Part shown: positions 51,708 through 62,070 of the stretch, in pieces
Position numbering within the stretch: position 1 is the first letter of the stretch
Layout: every line of letters begins with the position of its first letter
NCBI GenBank assembly: GCA_012520815.1
Contig: JAAYNM010000083.1
Coordinates: forward strand, 31,508-95,507
Reading direction: 5' to 3'
DNA length: 64,000 nucleotides
DNA from: Clostridiales bacterium
GTDB taxonomy: Bacteria; Bacillota; Clostridia; Lachnospirales; Lachnospiraceae
The notes under the pieces: generated by a model
What the model saw: the letters and a program-made list of their open reading frames with translations, nothing else
Database searches by the model: none
What the model was told of the DNA's origin: nothing
Translations under genes and position numbers: made by a program

Positions 51708-51938
51708 CTACTGTAAGATATCTACAATAACTTTCTTATCTTCTTTTGAAGCAGTAGCCTTTACAACTGAACGAATAGATTTTGCAATTCTGCCCTGCTT
51801 GCCGATTACTTTACCCATATCGTCAGCAGCAACTTTTAATTCAATAATAATTGCCTTTTCTTCTTCTCTCTCAGTAACTACTACTTCATCAGGTAAATCA
51901 ACTAGTGCTTTTGCAATTACTTCAACTAATTCTTTCAT
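51708..51938 (-). CDS. KH domain RNA-binding protein (YlqC/KhpA)
   Basis: MKELVEVIAKALVDLPDEVVV...DDMGKVIGKQGRIAKSIRSVVKA. Confidence 0.95.
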   Translation of the reverse strand: MKELVEVIAKALVDLPDEVVVTEREEEKAIIIELKVAADDMGKVIGKQGRIAKSIRSVVKATASKEDKKVIVDILQ

Positions 51939-51988
51939 AAATGCACCTCTGTGTATAAACATTCATACATTCTGCTAATCTGCCTAAT

Positions 51989-52234
51989 TTATTTCTCGAT
52001 ACCAGCCTGCTTTAATAATTTTGCAACTATTTCTGTAGGTTGTGCACCAGTAGCTAACCACTTCTTAGCAAGTTCTTCATTTACTACTACTGAACTTGGT
52101 TCTACGTTTGGATTGTATGTTCCAATTTCTTCGATAAATCTACCATCTCTAGGAGCTCTTGAATCTGCAACTATAATTCTATAATAAGGTGCTTTCTTCT
52201 GTCCCATTCTTCTTAATCTTAACTTTACTGCCAT
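51989..52234 (-). CDS. rpsP: 30S ribosomal protein S16
   Basis: [42 protein letters not shown]. Confidence 0.98.
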   Translation of the reverse strand: MAVKLRLRRMGQKKAPYYRIIVADSRAPRDGRFIEEIGTYNPNVEPSSVVVNEELAKKWLATGAQPTEIVAKLLKQAGIEK

Positions 52235-52278
52235 GATATATGCCTCCTAATATCTTGTATAAAATAGTGTAATTTATG

Positions 52279-53625
52279 TTAAAAAGGTAGTTTGAATCTA
52301 CCCATTTTACCACCGCGCCTACCACCCATCATTCCTGGGAGTTGTTTCATCATCTTTCTTGCTTGTTCAAAATTCTTAACCAATCTGTTGACTTCAGCAA
52401 TATCCACACCTGCACCCCTTGCAATCCTATTCTTTCTTGAAGGGTTTAAAAGTGATGGAGTACTTCTTTCTTTCGGTGTCATAGAATAAATAATTGCCTC
52501 TATTCGTGACAGTGATTTTTCATCCGGAAGTGCAGCTCCTTTTAGCTGATTGCCCATACCAGGCATCATTGCTAGAATATCCGCAAGTCCACCCATTTTT
52601 TTAATCTGTGACATATATTCCAGATAATCATCAAATCCAAGCTCTGCCTTCTTTAGCTTTCTTTCCATCTCCTTGGCTTTTTCTTCATCTACTGCTGACT
52701 GAGCCTTCTCAATAAGAGTAAGAACATCACCCATGCCTAGTATTCTTGAAGCCATACGATCTGGATAAAACTGCTCTAGATCTGATAGTTTTTCACCCAT
52801 ACCTATGTATAGGATAGGCTTTCCAGTAACTGCTCTTATAGATAATGCAGCACCACCTCTGGTATCACCATCTAACTTAGTAAGAATAACACCATCAATA
52901 CCAATCTTTTCTTCAAATGAAGATGCAACATTAACTGCGTCCTGACCTGTCATAGCATCAACAACAAGTATTGTTTGAGTAATATTGACATTCTCCTTAA
53001 TCTCAACTAGTTCATTCATCATATCTTCATCAACATGAAGTCGACCCGCTGTATCAAGGATAACTACATTCATACCATTTTTCGTAGCATGCTCAACTGC
53101 AGCTTTAGCAATATTTACAGGCTTATGGTCAGTACCCATAGCAAACACTGGTACTTCCTGCTTTTGACCATTAATTTTTAACTGTTCAATAGCCGCTGGA
53201 CGGTATACATCACAAGCTACTAATAATGGTTTTTTTCCTTTTGCCTTAAGTTTTCCTGCAATCTTCGCTATAGTAGTAGTTTTACCGGCACCCTGGAGAC
53301 CCATCGTCATAATAATAGTTATCTCGTTGCCAGGCTTGATAGTTAGTTCAGTAGTTTCTGAACCCATGAGTTTTACCATTTCCTCATTTACTATCTTTAT
53401 TACCATCTGTCCCGGAGTGAGGGAAGTCATTACTTCCTCGCCAACTGCTCTTTCTGAAACAGCGTTGATAAACTGTTTTACAACCTTGAAACTTACATCA
53501 GCTTCAAGGAGAGCTATTTTAACTTCTTTAAGTGCTGCTTTAACATCACTTTCAGTTAATTTGCCTTTTCCTTTGAGGTTTTTAAAAATATTTTGTAATT
53601 TATCTGATAAGCTTTCAAATGCCAT
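52279..53625 (-). CDS. ffh: Signal recognition particle protein Ffh
   Basis: GLQGAGKTTTIAKIAGKLK, DTAGRLHVDEDMM, C-terminal M domain MKQLPGMMGGRRGGKMGRFKLPF. Confidence 0.98.
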   Translation of the reverse strand: MAFESLSDKLQNIFKNLKGKGKLTESDVKAALKEVKIALLEADVSFKVVKQFINAVSERAVGEEVMTSLTPGQMVIKIVNEEMVKLMGSETTELTIKPGNEITIIMTMGLQGAGKTTTIAKIAGKLKAKGKKPLLVACDVYRPAAIEQLKINGQKQEVPVFAMGTDHKPVNIAKAAVEHATKNGMNVVILDTAGRLHVDEDMMNELVEIKENVNITQTILVVDAMTGQDAVNVASSFEEKIGIDGVILTKLDGDTRGGAALSIRAVTGKPILYIGMGEKLSDLEQFYPDRMASRILGMGDVLTLIEKAQSAVDEEKAKEMERKLKKAELGFDDYLEYMSQIKKMGGLADILAMMPGMGNQLKGAALPDEKSLSRIEAIIYSMTPKERSTPSLLNPSRKNRIARGAGVDIAEVNRLVKNFEQARKMMKQLPGMMGGRRGGKMGRFKLPF

Positions 53626-53636
53626 TAAAAAACCTC

Positions 53637-53996
53637 CTAAATTTCATCCAGTATCTGGTTGGAAATATCATTGATTTGGTCTACTAGCTCTTTTTCCTGA
53701 ATACTGGCTATTGATAATTTATCAAATTCACCTGTAAGAGTATGAATCTTTGTTACCCAAGATTTAATCTTTAGAAACTTTTCTATAAGCTTTAAGGTAT
53801 CTTCGTAATTCTCCAAAGTTGCATCACAACGTCTAATCAGATCGTGAACACCTTGTCTTGAAATACCACGTAATGCAGCAATCTCACTTATCCCGATATC
53901 ATTCAGAACAAAATCTTCATATATACTTTTCTGATGATTTGTAAGTAGCTCACCATAAAAATCATAAAGTAGAGACTGTCTAACAATTTTTTCCAT
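53637..53996 (-). CDS. ylxM: YlxM family DNA-binding protein
   Basis: LYDFYGELLTNHQKSIYEDFVLNDIGISEIAALRGISRQGVHDLIRRCDATLENYE; upstream of ffh. Confidence 0.94.
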   Translation of the reverse strand: MEKIVRQSLLYDFYGELLTNHQKSIYEDFVLNDIGISEIAALRGISRQGVHDLIRRCDATLENYEDTLKLIEKFLKIKSWVTKIHTLTGEFDKLSIASIQEKELVDQINDISNQILDEI

Positions 53997-54028
53997 AATA
54001 TAAAATCTCCTAATTTGACACCTTACAT

Positions 54029-54057
54029 ATAATATAATACCTTTAAGGTGTTGTCAA
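54029..54057 (-). promoter_or_regulatory. Sigma-A promoter of ylxM-ffh
   Basis: Minus strand TTGACA - 17 nt - TATTAT. Confidence 0.8.
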
Positions 54058-54136
54058 GTATTTTTTCTTGACAAGTATAATATTACTATAAACGTTCATA
54101 AAACTTTCTATATAAATAATCTATCTATGTATTTTA

Positions 54137-54186
54137 CTGCAAAAATACCAAGCACATCCCCGATATTTCTAGATTATGCTTGGTAT
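54137..54186 (-). terminator. Terminator downstream of ilvA
   Basis: ATACCAAGCA...TGCTTGGTAT with minus-strand T-run. Confidence 0.7.
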
Positions 54187-54196
54187 AATTTTATCA

Positions 54197-55414
54197 TTAC
54201 AAATTGGTTCTAACTACCTTTGGCTTATAGCCTTCTTCTTGAAGTTTTTCAACAATTTGATCTTTATGCTCATTTCCAAAAGTCTCTAACGTAATTCTAA
54301 GCTCAACTTCTGCGTTTCTATTTATACTAACAAACTGGTTATGCTCAAGTTTAACAACATTGCCATTAACCTGTGAAATAACTGATGCAACTCTAACAAG
54401 TTCGCCTGGCTTATCTGGAAGTAAAACAGAAACTGTAAATATTCTGCCTCTTTGAATTAATCCATGTTGTAATGTAGATGACATAGTAATAATATCCATA
54501 TTACCACCACTTAAAATCGAAACTACTTTTTTATCCTTGCAATCAAGGTGTTTAAGTGCTGCAACTGTAAGTAAACCAGAACCTTCACATACCATTTTAT
54601 GATTTTCTACCACATCAAGAAATACATCAATAAGTTCAGAATCTTCTACTGAAATAATATCATCAATATTTTTTTGGATGTATGGGAAAATGATAGAACC
54701 AGGAGTCTTAACCGCTGTACCATCTGCTATAGTCACTGCACTTGGTAGTGTAACAACTTTTCCCTCATCAAGAGATGCTCTCATACAAGCCGCTCCTGCC
54801 GGCTCAACTCCAATAACTTTTATATTTGGATTGATGAATTTTGCTAGGGTACTAACACCTGTAGCAAGACCGCCTCCTCCAACTGGAACAAGAATATAAT
54901 CAACTGTTGGTAATTCTTTAATTATCTCCATAGCTACTGTTCCCTGACCCGTAGCTACCTCTAAATCATCAAAAGGATGAATAAATGTGTATCCAAATTC
55001 ATCAGCTAATCTTAGTGCTTCTGCACATGCCTCATCATAAACATTTCCGTGAAGAATAACTTCAGCACCGTAACTTCTAGTTCTATTAACTTTTATAAAA
55101 GGAGTTCCTGTAGGCATAACGATTTTAGCATCAACACCATAAATTCTTGCTGCATTAGCAACACCCTGCGCATGATTTCCAGCAGATGCAGTGATTAGAC
55201 CTTTAGCTCTTTCCTCATCAGTCATCTGACTAATCTTATAGTAAGCACCTCTTACCTTATATGCTCCTGTAAATTGCATGTTTTCAGGTTTAAAATATAC
55301 TTTATTTCCACACTGTTTGCTAAAACAATCACTGTAAACAAGATTTGTAGGAAGTGTAACCTTCTTAACTATTTCTGCAGCTTCTTCAAATTTTTCTAAT
55401 GTCAATTCTGTCAT
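54197..55414 (-). CDS. ilvA: Threonine ammonia-lyase (with C-terminal ACT domain)
   Basis: FKPENMQFTGAYKVRGAYYKI PLP motif; VPVGGGGLATGVSTL; C-terminal ACT-like VLLPDKPGELVRVASVI. Confidence 0.94.
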   Translation of the reverse strand: MTELTLEKFEEAAEIVKKVTLPTNLVYSDCFSKQCGNKVYFKPENMQFTGAYKVRGAYYKISQMTDEERAKGLITASAGNHAQGVANAARIYGVDAKIVMPTGTPFIKVNRTRSYGAEVILHGNVYDEACAEALRLADEFGYTFIHPFDDLEVATGQGTVAMEIIKELPTVDYILVPVGGGGLATGVSTLAKFINPNIKVIGVEPAGAACMRASLDEGKVVTLPSAVTIADGTAVKTPGSIIFPYIQKNIDDIISVEDSELIDVFLDVVENHKMVCEGSGLLTVAALKHLDCKDKKVVSILSGGNMDIITMSSTLQHGLIQRGRIFTVSVLLPDKPGELVRVASVISQVNGNVVKLEHNQFVSINRNAEVELRITLETFGNEHKDQIVEKLQEEGYKPKVVRTNL

Positions 55415-55507
55415 CATGACTAAAGTGCCTTCTTTCTATAAATATCGTAATAACTTTAAATATCCCACTATTTCCATCAAAAGTCAATAAAAATCGTGAA
55501 TTAGGTC

Positions 55508-56455
55508 CTACTGTATGTCGAATAATGCGTTTACAAATTGCTCTGAATCAAATTTCTGTAAATCATCAATATGCTCACCAACACCTATATATTTTACCGG
55601 TATACCAAGTTCAGACTGGATAGCAATAGCAATTCCTCCCTTTGCAGTTCCATCTAATTTGGTTAATATTACTCCTGTAATATTAGAAACTTCCATAAAT
55701 GTTCTTGCCTGAGCCAAAGCATTTTGACCAGTTGTACCGTCAAGAACTATAAGATTTTCTCTAAAGGCGTCTGGATATTCTTTTTCAAGGATTCTATCAA
55801 TTTTTTTAAGCTCTTCCATAAGATTTTTCTTATTATGGAGACGACCCGCGGTATCGCAAAGTAAAACATCTGTATTTCTGGATTTAGCAGCCTGCACAGC
55901 ATCATAAATAACTGCTGCTGGGTCCGCACCCTCTTTTTGAGCTATAATATCCACACCTGCTCTATTAGACCACTCTGTTAATTGCTCAATTGCTGCCGCC
56001 CTAAATGTATCCGCCGCTGCAAGGAGAACTTTTTTTCCTGAACCCTTAAGCTGTCCTGCCATTTTACCAACAGATGTCGTTTTTCCAACGCCATTAACAC
56101 CTATAACAAGAACAACAGATTTTTGTTTTTCGAAATCGTAAGCATTTTCACCTAAATCCATTTGCTCCTTTATGCTGTCAATAAGTAATTGTTTACATTC
56201 TATAGGATCTTTTATTTTATTTTCCTTAACTTTGTGTTTTAAGTCCACAATAATTTTATCAGTGGTCGCTACACCGATGTCACCCATGATAAGAATTTCT
56301 TCAAGTTCCTCGTAAAAATCATCATCAATACTTGAAAATCCACTAAATACATTTTCAAAACCACTGACAATATTATCTCTTGTCTTACTTAGACCCTGAA
56401 CTAATCTCTTAAAAAAACCGGTTTTTTCTTTCTTTTCTTCAATTTCTTTGCTCAT
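55508..56455 (-). CDS. ftsY: Signal recognition particle receptor FtsY
   Basis: GVNGVGKTTSVGKMAGQLK, DTAGRLHNKKNLMEEL, TKLDGTAKGG. Confidence 0.97.
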   Translation of the reverse strand: MSKEIEEKKEKTGFFKRLVQGLSKTRDNIVSGFENVFSGFSSIDDDFYEELEEILIMGDIGVATTDKIIVDLKHKVKENKIKDPIECKQLLIDSIKEQMDLGENAYDFEKQKSVVLVIGVNGVGKTTSVGKMAGQLKGSGKKVLLAAADTFRAAAIEQLTEWSNRAGVDIIAQKEGADPAAVIYDAVQAAKSRNTDVLLCDTAGRLHNKKNLMEELKKIDRILEKEYPDAFRENLIVLDGTTGQNALAQARTFMEVSNITGVILTKLDGTAKGGIAIAIQSELGIPVKYIGVGEHIDDLQKFDSEQFVNALFDIQ

Positions 56456-56456
56456 A

Positions 56457-59400
56457 CTACCTCCTAATTATCTTTTTTGATTCAGACTTTTCTAATTCAT
56501 CAGCTATAAGATTAACAGAAACAAGTGTTGATACACCCTTTTCTTGCATTGTAATACCATATAATCTATCCGCAGCATTCATCGTGCCTCTTCTATGTGT
56601 AATAACAATAAACTGAGTATGATCTGTCAATTTATGTAAGTAATCCGCATATCTGCCAACATTTGAGTCATCTAATGCTGCTTCAATTTCATCGAGCAAA
56701 CAGAATGGAGATGGTTTTAAATTCTGAATTGCAAATAGGAGTGCTATTGCTGTAAGTGCCTTTTCACCACCTGAGAGCTGCATCATATTTTGGAGTTTCT
56801 TTCCCGGTGGTTGTGAAATAATCGAAATACTTGCATCTAGCACATCTTCCTCTTCATTCAATTCAATAGTTCCTTTTCCACCACCAAACAGTTCCTTAAA
56901 TACTTTATCAAATTCAACTCTAATCTCATTGAATTTCTCAGAAAACTGTTTTTTCATTCCAATATCTAATTCCTCAATAATTTTCATAAGAGTTGCTTCA
57001 GCTGTAACTAAATCATCATGCTGAGTTTTAAGGAATGTATATCTTTCTGAAATTTCCTTGTATTCATCAATTGCATTAACATTAACATTTCCGAGATTTT
57101 TAATCTCATTTTTTAATGATACAATATTACGTTTCATTTCTGAGAGATTATTGAGTTCATCATTAGCAAGTTCCATAGCCATACTATAAGTAATCTCATA
57201 TTCATCCCACATATAATTTATGTGTTTCTCATTAGATTCCTCGAGTTTCTCTTTTTGAGCCTCTAATCTAAATATTTCTTTATCAAGATTGCTGATAACA
57301 TTTGAAATTTCTTCTCTCTTAGTAAAGAATTCTTTATGATCTCTTGTCTGCTCATCACGATTATCAATGAGTTTTGAAATTTCATCATTCAATCTTCCTA
57401 TAGTCTCATCAGCACTTAAGATAGTTTTCTTTAATTCATTGATGTTATTTTCCTTTTCTAAAACATCATCTTTTGACTCAAGTGCGAAGTTCTTTAATGA
57501 CTGAAGTTCTTCTTGCAATTTTAAAATTTCACCATCAATACGGCTAATATTCTCATTAATAAATGTATTCTTTTGATTTAAATTAGAAAGATTAATCTTC
57601 AACTCTTCGTTATTTTTGATCTCATTTGCCTCTAATTCTCGTGTCTCATCTAACTCTTTATTTAATTCACGGATATGAGTTTCAATTATTTCATTTTTTT
57701 CTTCCCAATGAGAAAGTTCTGCTGTGAGTGTATCATGATTGTTTTTGATATCATCAATCTGATCTGTAATCTCGCTATTTTCTCTTGTAAATCCAACAAA
57801 GTCATTATCAATTTCTTTAATCTTTTCTAACGCCTTATTGTAATTCATCTTCGCAGTATTTTGAATAATATATTGTTCACTAAGAACTTGCTTAATCTTT
57901 TCGATTTCATCCTTAATTCCAAAGGACTCTTTTTCATATGATGTTAAGGCTTTTATTATATCTGAACTCTTAGTTTTAATATCATTTAAAAGTTTTTCTA
58001 AATCTTCAATTTCTCTTCTTCTACCTAAAAGATTGCTGCTGTTCTTAAATGCACCACCAGACATTGAGCCTCCAGCATTTATAAGTTCACCTTCAAGAGT
58101 AACAATACGAAGTGTATAGTTGTTTTTACGGGCAAGAGATAGTGCATTATCAATAGTATCTACAACAACTATCCTACCCAATAAATATTTGGCAATATTC
58201 TCGTACTCTCTTTTGATTTGAACCAAATCGCAAGCAAGACCAATAACTCCAGTTTCACCAAGGGCCCGTTCGTTAGAAAATCCAGTTTTATTGGCAATAC
58301 TTCCTAGCGGAAGAAATGTAGCTCTACCAAACTTTCCTCTCTTTAAGTATTCAATAACTTCTTTTGCTGTAGTTTCAGTATCTGTAACTACATTTTGAAT
58401 ATTCCCTCCAAGAGCTGTTTCAATAGCGACTTCGTATTTCTTATCCACCTTGATAATATCAGCTACAACGCCAACTATACCTTTTTTTGATGCTTTAAGT
58501 TCCATGATTTTCTTGATACTATTGCCATAGCCTTCATATCTCTCCGTCATGTTCTTTAATGCTTCTAAATTTGAATTCGTCTGATGGAACTTACGCTGCA
58601 TTTCATCCCTTTGGGATACAAGTTTTGAAGTTTCACCACTGATTTCCTTACTTCTAAGATTTAATTTATCTAATTCTTCATTATTGGCAATGATTTCGCC
58701 ATTAATTTCTTCCAAATCATTTTTTAATTCTTCCATGACATTTTGCTGTTCGTTTTTGTCACTTTGGAATTTTACAAGTTTTTGGTTTAATTCTGTCTTC
58801 CTAATGTTAATCTGTTCAAGCATTGTATCATAACGCTGAATTTTAGATAATACATTGGATTTCTCATTTAAAAGATTTATGATTTCAGATTTTTCTTCTT
58901 CAATCATATTAGAAATTTCAATAATCTTATTTGTTATTGCAGATACCTTATCATCTGCCTCTTGCTTTATATCTTTAGCATTGCCTAGAAGGTTGTTTAT
59001 CTCATTTTTCTGATTTAAAAACTCGATTTTTTCATCTTCTTTTGCCTTTATATTATCATTTATGTTTGTTATTCTATTATTCAAATTCTCATCATTAATT
59101 CTTGCAGAATTAATTTGCTCATTTAATACATTTATATTACCATCTAATTTTTCTCGTAAAACATTTGCTTCACTTAATTCATTTTTCTTCGACTCAATTT
59201 CATTGTTTAAATCTTCAATAAATGTATCTAGCTTTTCATACTGAGATTTAATCTCAGCCAAAGCCGCATTATTTTCACCTAACTGACCTTGAGCAATAGT
59301 TAAGTTATTGTCCACTTCATTTAGATTCTTCTTTATATTATTGATTTCCAATAAGAAAACATTAATATCAAATGTCTTTAATTCATCCTTAAGTTTTAGG

Positions 59401-60044
59401 TATTTTCTTGCAGTTTCGGATTGTCGTTCTAGGGGCTTTATCTGTCTTTCTAACTCTGATAAAATATCAATTACTCTTGTCAAATTTGCCTTTTCATTCT
59501 CAAGTTTTTTGACCGCCTCATTTTTACGACGTTTAAACTTAACAATACCGGCAGCTTCATCAAAAAGCTCCCTTCTTTCCTCTGGTTTTCCACTGAGGAT
59601 TTTATCAATTTGACCCTGACCTATAATAGAGTAACCTTCCTTACCAATACCAGTATCATAAAACATCTCATTTACGTCTTTCAAACGACAAATAGACCCG
59701 TTAATCATATATTCGCTTTCACCGGATCTATAAAGTCTTCTTGATACTGTTACTTCATCATAATCAATATCTAATGCGTGGTCTCTATTATCAAGGGTGA
59801 TTGCTACATATGCAAAACCAAGAGGTTTTCTACTCTCCGTGCCTGCAAAAATAACATCCTCCATTTTTCCACCACGTAACTGCTTAATTCTCTGTTCTCC
59901 CAACACCCATCTAACGGCATCAGCTACATTACTCTTACCACTACCGTTCGGACCAACAATGGCTGTAATACCATTGTGAAATTCAAAATTTATCTTATTG
60001 GCAAAGGATTTGAATCCTTGTACCTCTATGCTCTTTAAATACAT
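56457..60044 (-). CDS. smc: Chromosome segregation protein SMC
   Basis: MYLKSIEVQGFKSFANKI, GPNGSGKSNVADAVRWVLGEQ, LSGGEKALTAIALLFAI, hinge GGSMSGG. Confidence 0.98.
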   Translation of the reverse strand: MYLKSIEVQGFKSFANKINFEFHNGITAIVGPNGSGKSNVADAVRWVLGEQRIKQLRGGKMEDVIFAGTESRKPLGFAYVAITLDNRDHALDIDYDEVTVSRRLYRSGESEYMINGSICRLKDVNEMFYDTGIGKEGYSIIGQGQIDKILSGKPEERRELFDEAAGIVKFKRRKNEAVKKLENEKANLTRVIDILSELERQIKPLERQSETARKYLKLKDELKTFDINVFLLEINNIKKNLNEVDNNLTIAQGQLGENNAALAEIKSQYEKLDTFIEDLNNEIESKKNELSEANVLREKLDGNINVLNEQINSARINDENLNNRITNINDNIKAKEDEKIEFLNQKNEINNLLGNAKDIKQEADDKVSAITNKIIEISNMIEEEKSEIINLLNEKSNVLSKIQRYDTMLEQINIRKTELNQKLVKFQSDKNEQQNVMEELKNDLEEINGEIIANNEELDKLNLRSKEISGETSKLVSQRDEMQRKFHQTNSNLEALKNMTERYEGYGNSIKKIMELKASKKGIVGVVADIIKVDKKYEVAIETALGGNIQNVVTDTETTAKEVIEYLKRGKFGRATFLPLGSIANKTGFSNERALGETGVIGLACDLVQIKREYENIAKYLLGRIVVVDTIDNALSLARKNNYTLRIVTLEGELINAGGSMSGGAFKNSSNLLGRRREIEDLEKLLNDIKTKSSDIIKALTSYEKESFGIKDEIEKIKQVLSEQYIIQNTAKMNYNKALEKIKEIDNDFVGFTRENSEITDQIDDIKNNHDTLTAELSHWEEKNEIIETHIRELNKELDETRELEANEIKNNEELKINLSNLNQKNTFINENISRIDGEILKLQEELQSLKNFALESKDDVLEKENNINELKKTILSADETIGRLNDEISKLIDNRDEQTRDHKEFFTKREEISNVISNLDKEIFRLEAQKEKLEESNEKHINYMWDEYEITYSMAMELANDELNNLSEMKRNIVSLKNEIKNLGNVNVNAIDEYKEISERYTFLKTQHDDLVTAEATLMKIIEELDIGMKKQFSEKFNEIRVEFDKVFKELFGGGKGTIELNEEEDVLDASISIISQPPGKKLQNMMQLSGGEKALTAIALLFAIQNLKPSPFCLLDEIEAALDDSNVGRYADYLHKLTDHTQFIVITHRRGTMNAADRLYGITMQEKGVSTLVSVNLIADELEKSESKKIIRR

Positions 60045-60063
60045 TTGTTTACGGCCTTTCTGT

Positions 60064-60759
60064 TTATTTGGTCCCTCTTAATAAAAGAATCGCCTCGTAA
60101 GCAGCCTGTTGTTCCGCTTTTCGCTTCGTTCTGCCCTCGCCTCTTCCAATTGACTTTTCACCTAAGCGAGCCTCAACCTCAAAGACTTTATTATGATCCG
60201 GACCTGATTCCCTGATTAAATCATATTCAACTCTCTCTTTGTAATCTTTTTGAACAATTTCCTGCAAAATGGTTTTGCTATCATAAAAGAGCTGCTTGTT
60301 TTCAATGTCATTAAGTATAAATTTAACAACAAATTCTTTTGCAATAGCAAAACCACCATCAAGATAAATTGCACCAATGACAGCCTCTAAAGCGTCAGAT
60401 GTTATAGAATCTCTATATCTACCACCAGTGATATCCTCACCATGACCTAAAAGTAAAAAATCTCCAAGATTAAAACTCTTAGCACACAGTGCCAAGGTAG
60501 GTTCACAAACAATACTAGCTCTAAGTCTTGTAAGCTCCCCCTCCGGTTTTTCATTATATTCGGTAAATAAGAACTCGCTAGACGCAAGCTCAAGAACTGC
60601 ATCACCTAGAAACTCTAATCTTTCATTGTTTTGCAGTTTACTGTGTTTATTATCATTTGAATATGAACTATGAGTTAATGCCAATCTAAGTAATGACTTG
60701 TCTTTAAAGCAATAACCAATAATTCCTTCTAGTTCATTAATTTTATCATCGCCGCCCAC
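60064..60759 (-). CDS. rnc: Ribonuclease III
   Basis: NNERLEFLGDAVLELASSEFLF; DALEAVIGAIYLDGG; dsRBD at C terminus. Confidence 0.97.
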   Translation of the reverse strand: MGGDDKINELEGIIGYCFKDKSLLRLALTHSSYSNDNKHSKLQNNERLEFLGDAVLELASSEFLFTEYNEKPEGELTRLRASIVCEPTLALCAKSFNLGDFLLLGHGEDITGGRYRDSITSDALEAVIGAIYLDGGFAIAKEFVVKFILNDIENKQLFYDSKTILQEIVQKDYKERVEYDLIRESGPDHNKVFEVEARLGEKSIGRGEGRTKRKAEQQAAYEAILLLRGTK

Positions 60760-60761
60760 AA

Positions 60762-61787
60762 TTATACCTCTTTTACAATCTGTTCTTTGGTAATATGCTC
60801 TTTGATTTTTTCATTGATATTCTGTTCTTTAAACTTTATAGCATTTAAGATTGAATTTTTAACGTCTGCACTCTTAGAATTACCGTGGGTTTTAACTACA
60901 AGACCTTTAAGTCCCAAAAGTGGTGCTCCACCGTACTTATCTGCCTGAAAGCTCTTTAAAGTTTTCTTTAATGCTGGTTGTATAAGTATAGCTCCTATCT
61001 TACTCTTAAAGCTTGACATAAGTCCACCCTTTATCTTACCAATAAGAGTTGATGCAAGTCCTTCATATAATTTTAGTATTACATTTCCAACAAAAGCATC
61101 ACAAACAATAATATCTACATCACCATTTGGAATCTCTCTTGCTTCAATATTACCTATGAAGTTAATATCAGGACATCCCTTTAATAACTGATAGGTTTCC
61201 TTTGTAAGAGCATTTCCTTTTTCCTCTTCCGCACCTATGTTTACTAAGGCTACTTTTGGATTTTCGATACCTACTATGCTCTCCATATAAATAGTACCTA
61301 TTTTAGCAAACTGAACTAGGTATGAAGGTTTTGCATCTACATTGGCACCACAGTCTATTAAAAGTGAAACTCCCTTTGCTGTAGGGATAAGTGGTGCAAG
61401 AGGTGGCCTTTCAATTCCTTTAATTCTACCAACTAGAGTCTGTCCGCCTACAAGAATGGCTCCTGAACTTCCTGCAGAAACAAAAGCATCCGTAGTTCCT
61501 TCTTTAATACTCTTTAACCCAACTACAAGAGAAGAATCCTTTTTTTTTCTTATGGCTTCTACTGGATGCTCTCCAGTACCAATAATTTCTGTAGTATGTA
61601 CAATTTCTATTTGTTCTTTAATATATTCATATTTTGCTAATTCATTTTCAATAGCATCTTTATCTCCGAAAAGGCGTACTAAAAGATTACCACACTCAAG
61701 TACAGCTTCTACAGATCCTTTAACTAATTCTTTTGGTGCATTATCTCCACCCATAGCATCAACTGCCACAATAATTTTATCGTTCAT
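60762..61787 (-). CDS. plsX: Phosphate acyltransferase PlsX
   Basis: IIVAVDAMGGDNAPKELVKGSVEA; SAGSSGAILVGG; APLLGLKGLVVKTHGNS. Confidence 0.96.
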   Translation of the reverse strand: MNDKIIVAVDAMGGDNAPKELVKGSVEAVLECGNLLVRLFGDKDAIENELAKYEYIKEQIEIVHTTEIIGTGEHPVEAIRKKKDSSLVVGLKSIKEGTTDAFVSAGSSGAILVGGQTLVGRIKGIERPPLAPLIPTAKGVSLLIDCGANVDAKPSYLVQFAKIGTIYMESIVGIENPKVALVNIGAEEEKGNALTKETYQLLKGCPDINFIGNIEAREIPNGDVDIIVCDAFVGNVILKLYEGLASTLIGKIKGGLMSSFKSKIGAILIQPALKKTLKSFQADKYGGAPLLGLKGLVVKTHGNSKSADVKNSILNAIKFKEQNINEKIKEHITKEQIVKEV

Positions 61788-61840
61788 CTTAGCCTCCATA
61801 AAAAGACGTTTTATAACTTATATATCATACAGTAAAAAGC

Positions 61841-61876
61841 AAAAAAAAACAAGGCTTGTTCTCTCGAACAAGCCTT
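61841..61876 (-). terminator. Terminator downstream of rpmF
   Basis: AAGGCTTGTT-CTCTCG-AACAAGCCTT, minus-strand G-TTTTTTTTT. Confidence 0.85.
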
Positions 61877-61887
61877 ACATTTCTCAA

Positions 61888-62067
61888 TTAGTCTTGAGCT
61901 ATGATTTCTTTTTTGTTGTAACTTCCACAAGCTTTGCATACTCTATGAGGCATCATTAATGCGCCACACTTGCTACATTTTACAAGATTAGTTGCTCCCA
62001 TCTTCCAGTTAGCTCTTCTCTTGTCTCTTCTTGCTTTAGATGATTTATTCTTTGGACAAATAGACAT
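61888..62067 (-). CDS. rpmF: 50S ribosomal protein L32
   Basis: MSICPKNKSSKARRDKRRANWKMGATNLVKCSKCGALMMPHRVCKACGSYNKKEIIAQD (59 aa, not in ORF track). Confidence 0.97.
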   Translation of the reverse strand: MSICPKNKSSKARRDKRRANWKMGATNLVKCSKCGALMMPHRVCKACGSYNKKEIIAQD

Positions 62068-62070
62068 GGT

